A DNA stretch of 64,000 nt from CAYUAI01 sp964442745. Its GTDB lineage: Bacteria > Pseudomonadota > Gammaproteobacteria > S012-40. Each line of letters begins with the position of its first letter. The stretch's first letter is position 1. Both the position numbers and the translations under genes were made by a program. The notes under the pieces were generated by a model that saw only the letters and a program-made list of their open reading frames with translations, was not told where the DNA came from and made no database searches. Below, one piece after another: positions 26,078 through 35,436 of the stretch. The stretch is from NCBI GenBank assembly GCA_964442745.1, contig CAYUAI010000002.1, positions 62,001 to 126,000 of the forward strand, given 5' to 3'.

Positions 26078-27163
26078 CTACCGCTTAATGGCCTGACTTT
26101 CTTGCTCAGATAACAGCCGCATGACCTCAACTTTTCCATAAAGCTGATCCACCACATAAATGCGCTCCGTTTCATCCACGGCGATACCGGCTGGCAACAG
26201 ATAGTGACCCGGCCTATCATCACCGGCTTCGCCAATCGGCAACAACAATTGCCCCTGTTCATTGAAAATTTGGAAATTTTGAAAAGCCGCATCGGTCACA
26301 AACACATGGCCTTGCCGATTGACCGCAATGCCTCTTGGCCTGGCAAAATTGCCAAAATTTTTACCAGGACCTCCCCAAGTTCTTAAAAAACCCCCCGTAC
26401 TTGAGAATACTTGCACTCTAAAGTTACCTGAGTCAAGCACATACAAATTACCATTTGAACCAACCGCCGCTTGAGTCGGATGATTAAATTCACCCACCTT
26501 GACGCCCCGCTTGCCAATAATTGATTTATTTTTATCCTGAAGATTAAAAACAACCACCTGGTGAGAAGCCGAGTCAACACCACCTCGATCGATACCATAG
26601 ACCAAGACACCATCTAAGGATACGGCCACATCACTCAAGCGGACAAAATCAGATGACTCTCCGATAAATCGAATAAAATGCCCCAATTGATCGAACACAA
26701 CGATACGACGTAACCCTGAATCCGCCACATAGATACGTTTTTGTTCATCAATCGCTACCCCTAATGGCTGTACCAATGTCCCCGTACCACGACCACCAAT
26801 GACAAAAATGCGTTTCCTCGACACATCAAACACATGCACGAGGTTTGTTCGCGTATCCGATACTGCAATCAAACCACCAAAGGCCGCCACATCATAAGGC
26901 TTAATAAAAAAAGAATGGCGCTCAGCCGCACTGCCTGAAACAATCTGACGCAGCCGATCAATAGGTGAGCGCTCCTGGAAATCTTGTGGTGACTTAAGTG
27001 TGGTTTCGTAGACCAAGCGAGGGATTGCTGGTGGTGCAGGCCAATAAATCGGCTGAGCATTTTTAGTATTCACTCCAGCGCAAGCCGCCAATCCTAACAA
27101 ACAAGCAGACAATGCCAAAGCAAACACACGATGCAAGATATCTCTTTTATTCTGACTGAGCAA
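26078..27163 (-). CDS. Six-bladed beta-propeller (NHL-repeat) lipoprotein
   Basis: 361 residues from a TTG at 27163; another TTG nine codons later with AGAGA upstream is also possible. The signal sequence ends at the lipobox LAAC. The IYWPAPPAIPRLVYE segment matches that of the 15337-16419 protein, followed by about six NHL blades (IAVSDTRTNLVHVFD, IYVADSGLRRIVVFD, LYVLDSGNFRVQVFS, VFVTDAAFQNFQIFN, IYVVDQLYGKVEVM). It is the first gene of the electron-transfer locus. Its binding partner is unknown. Confidence 0.87.
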   Translation of the reverse strand: MLSQNKRDILHRVFALALSACLLGLAACAGVNTKNAQPIYWPAPPAIPRLVYETTLKSPQDFQERSPIDRLRQIVSGSAAERHSFFIKPYDVAAFGGLIAVSDTRTNLVHVFDVSRKRIFVIGGRGTGTLVQPLGVAIDEQKRIYVADSGLRRIVVFDQLGHFIRFIGESSDFVRLSDVAVSLDGVLVYGIDRGGVDSASHQVVVFNLQDKNKSIIGKRGVKVGEFNHPTQAAVGSNGNLYVLDSGNFRVQVFSSTGGFLRTWGGPGKNFGNFARPRGIAVNRQGHVFVTDAAFQNFQIFNEQGQLLLPIGEAGDDRPGHYLLPAGIAVDETERIYVVDQLYGKVEVMRLLSEQESQAIKR

Positions 27164-27343
27164 ACACGCTTACACGTAATAATAGTGGCATAATAGAAAG
27201 GTGATAACAGACCTAATAACCTGACACCTCCCACCCGACATCCGACATCTACTCATGTGCAGGCTTTTTTTGTTCGCACCCCATTCAGACAATCCATCAC
27301 CGCCCGCACACAATCTGAATAATGGTGAAACTATCCAGTATCC

Positions 27344-28021
27344 CTACGACCGATTGACTTTAGCTAACTCAGCCCGCATGGCATCAATGGTCGCCGTATA
27401 GTCATCGGTATTAAAAATAGCCGAACCCGCCACAAAAGTATCGGCGCCCGCTTCGGCAATTTCTCTAATATTGTCCACTTTAACACCACCATCAATTTCC
27501 AGACGAATATTAAAACCACTCTCATCAATGATCTTGCGCGCCTGTCGTAGTTTATTCAGCGTATGAGGGATGAACTTTTGGCCACCAAACCCCGGATTCA
27601 CCGACATCAACAACACCATATCCACCTTATCTAATACATGCTCCAAATAACTTAACGGCGTGGCTGGATTAAATACCAAACCTGACTTGCAACCATTCTC
27701 CTTTATTAATGACAACGTTCGATCAACATGTTCAGACGCTTCCGGGTGAAAAGTGATGTAGTTTGCGCCCGCTTTAACAAAATCCGGAATAATGCGATCG
27801 ACGGGCTTGACCATTAAATGCACATCAATATCTGCAGTAATCCCATGGCCTCTCAGTGCCTCACAGACCAATGGTCCGATTGTCAGATTAGGCACATAAT
27901 GATTATCCATCACATCAAAATGTACGATATTAGCACCGGCTTTTAGCACATTATCCACCTCTTCGCCTAATCGTGCGAAGTCTGCCGAAAGAATTGAAGG
28001 AGCAATAAAATAATCTGGCAT
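27344..28021 (-). CDS. rpe: Ribulose-phosphate 3-epimerase
   Basis: About 225 residues from the ATG at 28021, chosen because it begins MPDYFIAPSILSADFARL, the usual Rpe N-terminus, and has AGAGG upstream. It interconverts ribulose 5-phosphate and xylulose 5-phosphate in the pentose phosphate and Calvin pathways. Metal and catalytic motifs are present: VHFDVMDNHYVPN, DVHLMV, MSVNPGFGGQKFI and LEIDGGV. It is transcribed alone, divergently from the DUF3530 gene. Confidence 0.96.
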   Translation of the reverse strand: MPDYFIAPSILSADFARLGEEVDNVLKAGANIVHFDVMDNHYVPNLTIGPLVCEALRGHGITADIDVHLMVKPVDRIIPDFVKAGANYITFHPEASEHVDRTLSLIKENGCKSGLVFNPATPLSYLEHVLDKVDMVLLMSVNPGFGGQKFIPHTLNKLRQARKIIDESGFNIRLEIDGGVKVDNIREIAEAGADTFVAGSAIFNTDDYTATIDAMRAELAKVNRS

Positions 28022-28291
28022 AACTTTAGCCTCTAACCTATATATGAGTTCTAAAACATTGTTAAAAAAAGTAAAATATGGCAAGCTCACTCAAGCAATT
28101 GAGGTGATCTACCGTTAGCCGTCAACGAGGATTGCCGCCTACTTTCGAATAACAACATTATTTGCACAAACTTTATGAGACGTGCAAGTATTTTATGGAC
28201 TTTCGGACGCAATTTAACCGTGCGCAACGTGCCCTCTGGTGGCACTTTACACGATCAGCCAAAATATTGCAGCTAATTTTGCCCTCGCTGA

Positions 28292-29218
28292 GTGAGCCCG
28301 TACCACCACGCCGCCATGGCTTATCCAGTAACAATAGCGAATCAAATGCATTTAATAGCGACATCGTTTCATTTAATTTTATGCACTGTCCTCATCAGCA
28401 CCGTAAGCGATGCATCTGACTGGTTAAAAGAGCAACATTGGAATCAAGCCATACAAGCCCAAGCCAAACCGGAAGAAATCACTTGGCTAACCACCAACAA
28501 ACAAAAAGTACTCGCGCTGTATATAGAAAAAACGACCCAAGCCTATGCTCAAGGCATCATCTTGCTCCATGATATCGACAACCACCCTGACTGGCCTCAG
28601 GTATTACATCCATTGAGAATCCAATTGCCCCAGTATGGCTGGTCAACGCTTTCGGTACAAATGCCCGTCATTGCCAATCAAAATCAACCAAATTTCGACC
28701 GTTTATTATTACAAGCCGAACCCAGAATCACAGCCGCCATCAATTTCCTGAAAAACAAACAAATTGAGCAGGTCATTTTACTTGGACACGGTGTTGGTGC
28801 CACCTTAGCCGCCGCCTATACCGAAAAGTATATCGCCCAATCCCCTGAAATCATCGCGTTGATCGGTATTGGTTTTTATACTAACAGTCAAACAAGCCGC
28901 TGGCTAAATATTACCAAAACATTGCCTAACATTCCCATTTCAATCTTAGATATATTTGGGCAAAATGATCGACCCTGGGTACTCAATAGTGCCAATGAAC
29001 GCTTACAAAGCGCTCGGCAGTCAGGTAAACTAGGTAGCTCTGTCCTTTCAGACCGAACGATAAAGGTCCAACAACTCTCATTAAATAAAACAGGCAATAG
29101 GCGATTCAGACAAATCAAAATTCTCGGCGCTGACCATGATTTTTTAAACCAAACGACAATATTAATTAAACACATTCGCGGCTGGCTTAAAAAAAATATC
29201 GCCCACCAATCACCGTAG
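28292..29218 (+). CDS. DUF3530 family protein (alpha/beta-hydrolase-like)
   Basis: 308 residues from a GTG; an ATG at 28346 gives a cleaner signal peptide (MHLIATSFHLILCTVLISTV) and may be the true start. The rest fits the DUF3530 family, an alpha/beta-hydrolase-like fold: GIILLHDIDNHPDWP, YGWSTLSVQMPV, VILLGHGVGATLAAAY and a C-terminal GADHDF histidine region. The nucleophile elbow reads GHGVG, with Gly where Ser is usual, so ordinary serine hydrolase activity is doubtful. The function of the family is unknown to me. It is followed by a CopD-like gene on the same strand. Confidence 0.8.
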   Translation: MSPYHHAAMAYPVTIANQMHLIATSFHLILCTVLISTVSDASDWLKEQHWNQAIQAQAKPEEITWLTTNKQKVLALYIEKTTQAYAQGIILLHDIDNHPDWPQVLHPLRIQLPQYGWSTLSVQMPVIANQNQPNFDRLLLQAEPRITAAINFLKNKQIEQVILLGHGVGATLAAAYTEKYIAQSPEIIALIGIGFYTNSQTSRWLNITKTLPNIPISILDIFGQNDRPWVLNSANERLQSARQSGKLGSSVLSDRTIKVQQLSLNKTGNRRFRQIKILGADHDFLNQTTILIKHIRGWLKKNIAHQSP

Positions 29219-29294
29219 CTGATTGCTTAACAACACCTAACCAGCTTGCCTATTTTAGGCAATTGACTAAACCGCACAACCCGATGATCCCAAC

Positions 29295-29741
29295 ATGTAT
29301 ATTTTAGAACTTATTCACTTACTCTCTGCCCTGGTTTGGATCGGAGGCATGTTTTTCGCCTACGTCATACTGCGACCCGCGATCATTGAAACCCTTGACC
29401 CCGGCCTTCGTCTAATGCTCTGGCAGGCGGCATTTTCTCGTTTTTTTCCCTGGGTATGGGGCAGCATCATTGCTTTGCTCGTCACTGGGTTGTGGATGAG
29501 CAGCCAGCTTGCCTCATCATTCGAACACATCAACTTCCCAATAAAAGCCATGCTAATCATTGGACTGGTCATGATCGCATTATTTGTGTATTTGTATTTT
29601 AAACCGTTTCGCCATTTAAAAGATGATCTAGCACAAAACAAAGCTCAAGCCGCCGCCAAACAATTAGCCATCATTCGAAAAGTTGTGGCGCTCAACTTGA
29701 CCTTGGGACTCGTCATCATCGCGATCATCAAATTAGGATAA
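29295..29741 (+). CDS. CopD-family integral membrane protein
   Basis: 148 residues with four predicted membrane helices. It begins MYILELIHLLSALVWIGGMF with the conserved His and WIGG of the CopD superfamily. CopD proteins are implicated in copper uptake, and related small proteins have been linked to heme. The role here is not known. It lies four bases before the next gene, so the two are probably cotranscribed. Confidence 0.82.
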   Translation: MYILELIHLLSALVWIGGMFFAYVILRPAIIETLDPGLRLMLWQAAFSRFFPWVWGSIIALLVTGLWMSSQLASSFEHINFPIKAMLIIGLVMIALFVYLYFKPFRHLKDDLAQNKAQAAAKQLAIIRKVVALNLTLGLVIIAIIKLG

Positions 29742-29745
29742 CACT

Positions 29746-32025
29746 GTGGGCGCTTTCTCATTTAAAAAATCATCGCTACTTATGATCGGCTGGCTGATGG
29801 CGTGCAGCTGCCTATCGTCACTGTCATTAGCCGCACGGTATGACTTAAAAATTATTGAATCAGGCACCGGTAACACCATTAACAACGCTGGCCGAGTGGT
29901 CGGTGATGACAAAGGCCAAGCCGCTTATTGGATTGTTCCTGGCACCGCCGACGAACCAATTAGCCAAAGCTTTCCTCTCGATATTGAATTAGAACTCGAC
30001 CGCGATGAACTTAAAACCATTCTCGACAGTGTTGCCACGGGCATCAACGATACCAACGATCCTGACAATGCCGAAGGTGAACTCATTTCCGGCTGGTTTA
30101 GAACGCCCATCGAGGAAAAACAAGTAAGACGCCCGGTGGTCTGGGGGCGCGATACGGCGGGCATATACATCGCCAAAGAATTACCCCTTTATCGACGAAT
30201 CATGCCGTTATGCAATGAGCCGACCGAAGAGCAGAGAAATATTCCTCCGCGAGGGAGCTGCATATTAACAAAGCAGGACCTAAGCGATAGAGAACAATTT
30301 ATTGACACCACTAATCTCACCTTACCCGATTGCGGCATTGATTACGAAAAACGACCGATCTCTGAGGGGGTGGTCACCGACTGCAAAGATACCGAAGCCA
30401 TCGCCACCGGTGTGAATGATAACGGCTTTATCATTGGCACATCATTTGACGAAAACGGTGCAGAACGTCCCATTTATTGGGTCTTACTAGAAACAGACGG
30501 GCTAAACAATGCGAAATACACCGCGGGAGACTTAAGTTTATTCCTCGAAACCAGCGACGATGGCATCCAAACGCTCATCAATCGCAAAGCAGAAGTATTA
30601 GCCATTGATAAAAATGACAACACCATTACCGGCTCAATCATTCGTGCCAATGAGACTCGCCAACCGATTGCCTGGCTTGGGGTATCACAAAGGGGCTATG
30701 AAGTCCGAGAATTTCTAGACAGTCCATTGGACATTGAAACGGTTTCTAATACCGTCTCAGGAAAGCGCTTTGCCGGCTGGACATTTTCCCAAATCAAGAA
30801 AGATGAAAATGGCAACCCCATACTCGACAGCAACAATAAGGTAATCTTTGAGCAAAGCGATATCCCAATACCTATCCGGTGGCAATCAGACAGTGACTTA
30901 GCCTCCCAACGCCTCAACTGTGTCAACAACACACCGAATGAAAATTGTGACTTCATTATATACACTGGAATTATCATGCCGACCTTGGCAAATAAAGGTG
31001 GTCAAATCATCGCAAAAAATACGTCAACATTTGTCGGCACAAGCATTAACGCCAACGATGAACGCAGAGCCACCATTTATAATTTCTCATGCAAGCTGCA
31101 AGATTTAAATGATCTAATTATTACCAATACCGACTTTATTCTTGAGCAAGCCACGGTAATTACCCATTCAAACAAAATTGTGAATGCAGAAAATACCAAC
31201 GCCCGACCGATACTCGGCAAAGGCATGAGCAACGGTATTGAAAAAACGTTTGTCTTAATACCTGTCTTCATCAATATTACATTAGATGTCAGCGTAAAAG
31301 CAGACCATAAAAAACTCATTGTCGGGCAAAAACATACCTATTCGATCACGGTCACTAATAACTCACCCGAGAACAATTACGCAACCTGTGTACGAGTCAA
31401 GTTTGAAACAGCCGTATTCGTTGGATTTGATGATGATGGAGAAATGGATAAACGAACAGGGGGCATGACTTATCTATCCGTTAATCGCAGCGCAATTTGT
31501 GACTTGAGAGCCAAAGTCATTAACTGCTTGATCAACAAATTAGACGCTGGCAGCTCAGTCTCCATCGAAATCCTTACTCAACCACGACCCTTATTAGCGG
31601 GCAGAGACATTATTGCGACGGCAACAGTCAGATGGACAGAAAGCGATGACAGAGAAAACAAACAAATCTCAAGCGAACAAAGCATCCGCGTGGAACGGGA
31701 AGGATGTTTTATTGCCACCGTCGCTTTTGGCTCTTATTTACATCCTCAAGTCACCACATTCCGACAATTCAGAGATCGCTACCTCGCATCAAGTCAAATA
31801 GGACAATGGATAATTAATCAATATTATCATCATTCACCTGCACTGGCAGAGTGGATTACAGACAAACCGCTCATGAAATCAATGGTGCGTTATCTATTAG
31901 AATTAATCGCCTACGCAATCACTAATCCTGCAATCATAATAAGCGTATTGTTAAGTTTTGGTTTTTTTCTTGCGTACTACAATCGATATCACAATTACCG
32001 ATACAGGAAATCTGAAAAAAAATAA
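29746..32025 (+). CDS. Large surface protein: DUF3466, DUF11 and CFI-box C-terminus
   Basis: 759 residues from a GTG with AGGA ten bases upstream. A signal peptide (about 8-28) is followed by repeated segments of the DUF3466/HAF-repeat type (NNAGRVVGDDKGQAAYWIV, ATGVNDNGFIIGTSFDENG, GAERPIYWV), which recur through about residue 500. A DUF11-like beta-sandwich (about 510-645, DVSVKADHKKLIVGQKHTYS) follows. Then come the CFI-box (CFIATVAFGSYLHPQV, from C654) and a C-terminal membrane helix with a basic end (YYNRYHNYRYRKSEKK). The last part is an anchoring or sorting type of end. It is likely displayed outside the inner membrane; the function is unknown. Confidence 0.8.
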   Translation: MGAFSFKKSSLLMIGWLMACSCLSSLSLAARYDLKIIESGTGNTINNAGRVVGDDKGQAAYWIVPGTADEPISQSFPLDIELELDRDELKTILDSVATGINDTNDPDNAEGELISGWFRTPIEEKQVRRPVVWGRDTAGIYIAKELPLYRRIMPLCNEPTEEQRNIPPRGSCILTKQDLSDREQFIDTTNLTLPDCGIDYEKRPISEGVVTDCKDTEAIATGVNDNGFIIGTSFDENGAERPIYWVLLETDGLNNAKYTAGDLSLFLETSDDGIQTLINRKAEVLAIDKNDNTITGSIIRANETRQPIAWLGVSQRGYEVREFLDSPLDIETVSNTVSGKRFAGWTFSQIKKDENGNPILDSNNKVIFEQSDIPIPIRWQSDSDLASQRLNCVNNTPNENCDFIIYTGIIMPTLANKGGQIIAKNTSTFVGTSINANDERRATIYNFSCKLQDLNDLIITNTDFILEQATVITHSNKIVNAENTNARPILGKGMSNGIEKTFVLIPVFINITLDVSVKADHKKLIVGQKHTYSITVTNNSPENNYATCVRVKFETAVFVGFDDDGEMDKRTGGMTYLSVNRSAICDLRAKVINCLINKLDAGSSVSIEILTQPRPLLAGRDIIATATVRWTESDDRENKQISSEQSIRVEREGCFIATVAFGSYLHPQVTTFRQFRDRYLASSQIGQWIINQYYHHSPALAEWITDKPLMKSMVRYLLELIAYAITNPAIIISVLLSFGFFLAYYNRYHNYRYRKSEKK

Positions 32026-32030
32026 CGCGG

Positions 32031-32070
32031 AGGAATGAGCAACTTAACAACTTGCCCATTCCTTATCATT
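32031..32070. terminator. Bidirectional terminator between the CFI-box gene and cusA
   Basis: AGGAATGAGCAA (32031-32042) pairs with TTGCCCATTCCT (32052-32063) with one mismatch. T-rich sequence (TATCATTTTTC) follows on the plus strand. It sits between two convergent genes. Confidence 0.6.
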
Positions 32071-35000
32071 TTTCTTGCAATTCATCCCATCCTTTACGTT
32101 TTTTTCTCCCCTTAAAAGGGAAAATAAATATTTTTTTCCACCAGGATTTATTTTTCTTAGCATTCACCTGTTCATTCACCACAAAGCCCTTGCGTTTCCA
32201 TAAGACATAAATGGCCGGTATTAAAATCATTGAGACTAAAGGCGCCGTAATCATTCCTCCCAACATAGGCGCCGCAATGCGACTCATGACTTCTGATCCT
32301 GTCCCCCCCCCTAGAAGAATAGGTAACAAACCCGCAATAATAACGGCAGCTGTCATCGCTTTCGGCCTTACTCGCAATACAGCACCATAGACAATAGCAC
32401 GATGCAGCGTTGCTTGATCCGCTGGTTTAAATTCTTTCATTGCATGATTAAGATATAGTAACATCACGACACCGAATTCTGCCGCGACACCGGCTAAAGC
32501 AATTACACCAACGCCGACAGCCACCGACAAGTTATAACCTAACCAATACACAAGCCAAAATGCCCCCACCAAAGACAAAGGTACCGTACAAATGACTATA
32601 AATGACTCGGTAAATGTTTTAAAATTAAAATACAATAACAATAATATAATCACCAGAGTCAGCGGCACAACAAGCTGCAATTTTTCTTTCACTCGCAGCA
32701 TATATTCATATTGTCCAGACCAACCAATCGAATAACCGGCGGGAAGCTTCACTTGCTCTGACACTATTTTTTTCGCATCAGCAACAAAGCCACCTAAATC
32801 TCTCCCGCGAATATCCACAAAAACCCAACCGATGCGACGCGCATTTTCACTCTTAATCAAACCTGGGCCATCAATGATTTTAATGACAGCGACCTCACTT
32901 AGAGGAACGACGCCCCCCGTCGGTGTCACAATGGGCAACTCAGCCAATTTATCCAACGAGTTACGCACACTGCGTGGGTATCGAATATTCACTGGATATC
33001 TCTCCAGCCCTTCCACAGTCTGAGTGACATTTGAGCCACCAATAACATGACTAATTACCTCTTGTACATCCGCAATATTAAGACCGTAACGCGCCGCCGC
33101 CTGGCGATTAATTTCAATATTAATATATCGTCCTGCCGCCACACGTTCAGAAAATACCGATGCTGCACCGGGTATTTTTTTTACGACAGATTCGAGTTCT
33201 TGCCCAATTTCCTGAATCACACTTAAATCACTGCCTGTCACTTTGATTCCTAGCGGCGTTTTAATCCCTGTTGAAATCATATCGATCCGTGTTTTAATCG
33301 GCATCACCCAAGCGTTGGTTAATCCAGGTAAATCAATCGTATGTTCCAACTCCATTTTTAGCTTATCCAGGGTCATACCTGGTCGCCATTGACTCTTTGG
33401 TTTCAACTGGATGGTTGTTTCAATCATCGTCAAAGGTGCCGGGTCCGTCGCCGTTTCGGCCCGCCCAACCTTGCCAAAAACAGTACGTACTTCGGGTATT
33501 GTTTTGATCAGTCGATCGGTGATTTGCAATAATTCTCCAGCCTTACCGATGGAAATACCAGTAAAGGTGGTTGGCATATACATCAAATCACCTTCATCAA
33601 GTTCCGGCATAAATTCAGAACCCAACTGAATCAATGGATACACGGTGCTCGCTGTCAAAATCAATGAAAAAAAAACAACAAGCTTCGGTGATTTCAAAAC
33701 CCATCGAATGATGGGCAAGTAGATTTTAATTAAAGTACGATTAATAAAACTATCATTCTCTGACGGAATTTTCCCAGTAATAAAAATCCCCATCAGCACC
33801 GGCATAAGCGTAATAGACAAGCCAGCGGCGGCAGCCATCGCATAGGTTTTGGTGTATGCCAGCGGAGCAAATAATTTACCCTCTTGCGCTTCCAATGCAA
33901 AGATTGGCAAAAAACTTAAGGTAATAATTAATAGTGAAAAAAATAATGCAGGACCCACTTCAATTGATGCCCGTTGCACAGCCCGCCATCGGTTAACCGC
34001 ATTATTTTCACATTTTTCCAGATGTTTATGCACATTTTCAATCATAACAATCGCTGCATCAAGCATCGCCCCAATCGCAATTGCAATGCCGCCCAGGGAC
34101 ATAATATTGGCATTAATTCCCTGATAGCTCATCACAATATACGCCACTAATACGCCCGTCGGTAAAATTACGATGGCAATTAACGCTGAACGCAAATGAC
34201 CCAAAAAAATAAAACAAACGACACCAACAATTAAAAACTCAATCAACAACTTGTCTCGCAGCGTTGTCACTGATCGATTAATTAACGAAGAACGATCGTA
34301 TGTCTCAACAATTTCAACGCCATCTGGCAAACTATTTTTCAATGAATGTAACTTTTGCTTAACCGCCTCAATGGTTGTTAAGGCATTTTCACCCCAACGC
34401 ATCACGACAATGCCTCCGACCACCTCACCGATACCATCTAAATCCGCAATCCCTCGCCGCATTTGCGGACCTAAGCGTATTTGCGCCACATCTTTCAATA
34501 ACACAGGCGTGCCCGCATTATTAATCCCCACTGGAACTTGTCGTAAATCATCAATGCCTTGCAAATAACCCTTAGCCCGAATCATATATTCAGCTTCCGC
34601 TAATTCGATCACAGAGCCTCCAACCTCTTGATTAGCTCGCTGAATCGCCGTATGAATTTGATTAATCGTTATCGAATAGGCCCGTAAACGATCGGGATCT
34701 AACACAACCTGATACTGTTTGACCATTCCCCCGACGGTTGCCACCTCGGCCACCCCAGGAACCGTTTGCAACTCAAACCTTAAAAACCAATCTTGCAAAC
34801 TACGAAGTTGCGATAAATCATTATTACCCGTTTTATCCACCAGCGCGTATTGATATATCCAACCAACACCCGTTGCATCTGGCCCTAACTGAGGTCTTAC
34901 ACTTGCCGGAAGCTGAGCCATAACTTGGTTAAGATATTCCAATACCCGCGATCGAGCCCAATAAATATCCGTGCCATCTTCAAAAATGATATACACATAA

Positions 35001-35272
35001 GAATCACCAAAAAATGAATACCCACGTACGGCTGTTGCCCCTGGCACAGATAACATGGCGGTAGTAATAGGATAGGTAATTTGATCTTCGACCACTTCGG
35101 GAGCTTGGCCTGGATAAGAAACTTTGACAATGACTTGTAGGTCCGACAGATCGGGAATCGCATCAAGAGGAGTTTGTTTTACCGAATAAATTCCCCAGAC
35201 AATCAACAAACAAGTAATAATTAAAACTAGCGGTCTATTGTAAATAGACCATCGAATGATATGGGCAATCAT
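32066..35272 (-). CDS. cusA: Copper/silver RND efflux pump CusA
   Basis: A 1068-residue heavy-metal RND transporter, the inner-membrane pump of the CusCBA complex, exporting Cu(I)/Ag(I) with proton antiport. Features: N-terminal helix, TPLDAIPDLSDLQVIVKV, the GAMLDAAIVMIENVHKHLE helix with its conserved acidic residue, and the ELDEGDLMYMPTTFTGIS and ATDPAPLTMIETTI segments. The RIDMISTGIKTPLGIKV segment also matches the methionine region of monovalent-metal pumps. Divalent CzcA types differ there, so CusA is favoured. It is third in cusCBA; a 164-base gap from cusB holds a small hairpin (35316-35333). Confidence 0.93.
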   Translation of the reverse strand: MIAHIIRWSIYNRPLVLIITCLLIVWGIYSVKQTPLDAIPDLSDLQVIVKVSYPGQAPEVVEDQITYPITTAMLSVPGATAVRGYSFFGDSYVYIIFEDGTDIYWARSRVLEYLNQVMAQLPASVRPQLGPDATGVGWIYQYALVDKTGNNDLSQLRSLQDWFLRFELQTVPGVAEVATVGGMVKQYQVVLDPDRLRAYSITINQIHTAIQRANQEVGGSVIELAEAEYMIRAKGYLQGIDDLRQVPVGINNAGTPVLLKDVAQIRLGPQMRRGIADLDGIGEVVGGIVVMRWGENALTTIEAVKQKLHSLKNSLPDGVEIVETYDRSSLINRSVTTLRDKLLIEFLIVGVVCFIFLGHLRSALIAIVILPTGVLVAYIVMSYQGINANIMSLGGIAIAIGAMLDAAIVMIENVHKHLEKCENNAVNRWRAVQRASIEVGPALFFSLLIITLSFLPIFALEAQEGKLFAPLAYTKTYAMAAAAGLSITLMPVLMGIFITGKIPSENDSFINRTLIKIYLPIIRWVLKSPKLVVFFSLILTASTVYPLIQLGSEFMPELDEGDLMYMPTTFTGISIGKAGELLQITDRLIKTIPEVRTVFGKVGRAETATDPAPLTMIETTIQLKPKSQWRPGMTLDKLKMELEHTIDLPGLTNAWVMPIKTRIDMISTGIKTPLGIKVTGSDLSVIQEIGQELESVVKKIPGAASVFSERVAAGRYINIEINRQAAARYGLNIADVQEVISHVIGGSNVTQTVEGLERYPVNIRYPRSVRNSLDKLAELPIVTPTGGVVPLSEVAVIKIIDGPGLIKSENARRIGWVFVDIRGRDLGGFVADAKKIVSEQVKLPAGYSIGWSGQYEYMLRVKEKLQLVVPLTLVIILLLLYFNFKTFTESFIVICTVPLSLVGAFWLVYWLGYNLSVAVGVGVIALAGVAAEFGVVMLLYLNHAMKEFKPADQATLHRAIVYGAVLRVRPKAMTAAVIIAGLLPILLGGGTGSEVMSRIAAPMLGGMITAPLVSMILIPAIYVLWKRKGFVVNEQVNAKKNKSWWKKIFIFPFKGRKKRKGWDELQEK

Positions 35273-35436
35273 AGTTAGCCGCCTAAATTATGCAAACATT
35301 TATACTCGTAACACCTCATCGTCAAAACGATGAAAGTCTTACGCTTTTAACATACATCTTGCATCAGGCCTGGCCAAGGCCGGTTAAGGATTCAAGTTCA
35401 CAATTATATCAAACTGAAAAAATTATCAGTCATCCA

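Noticed and set aside
29746..32025. PEP-CTERM sorting signal
   Set aside because: The C-terminus has a CFI-box and a membrane helix but no PEP motif.
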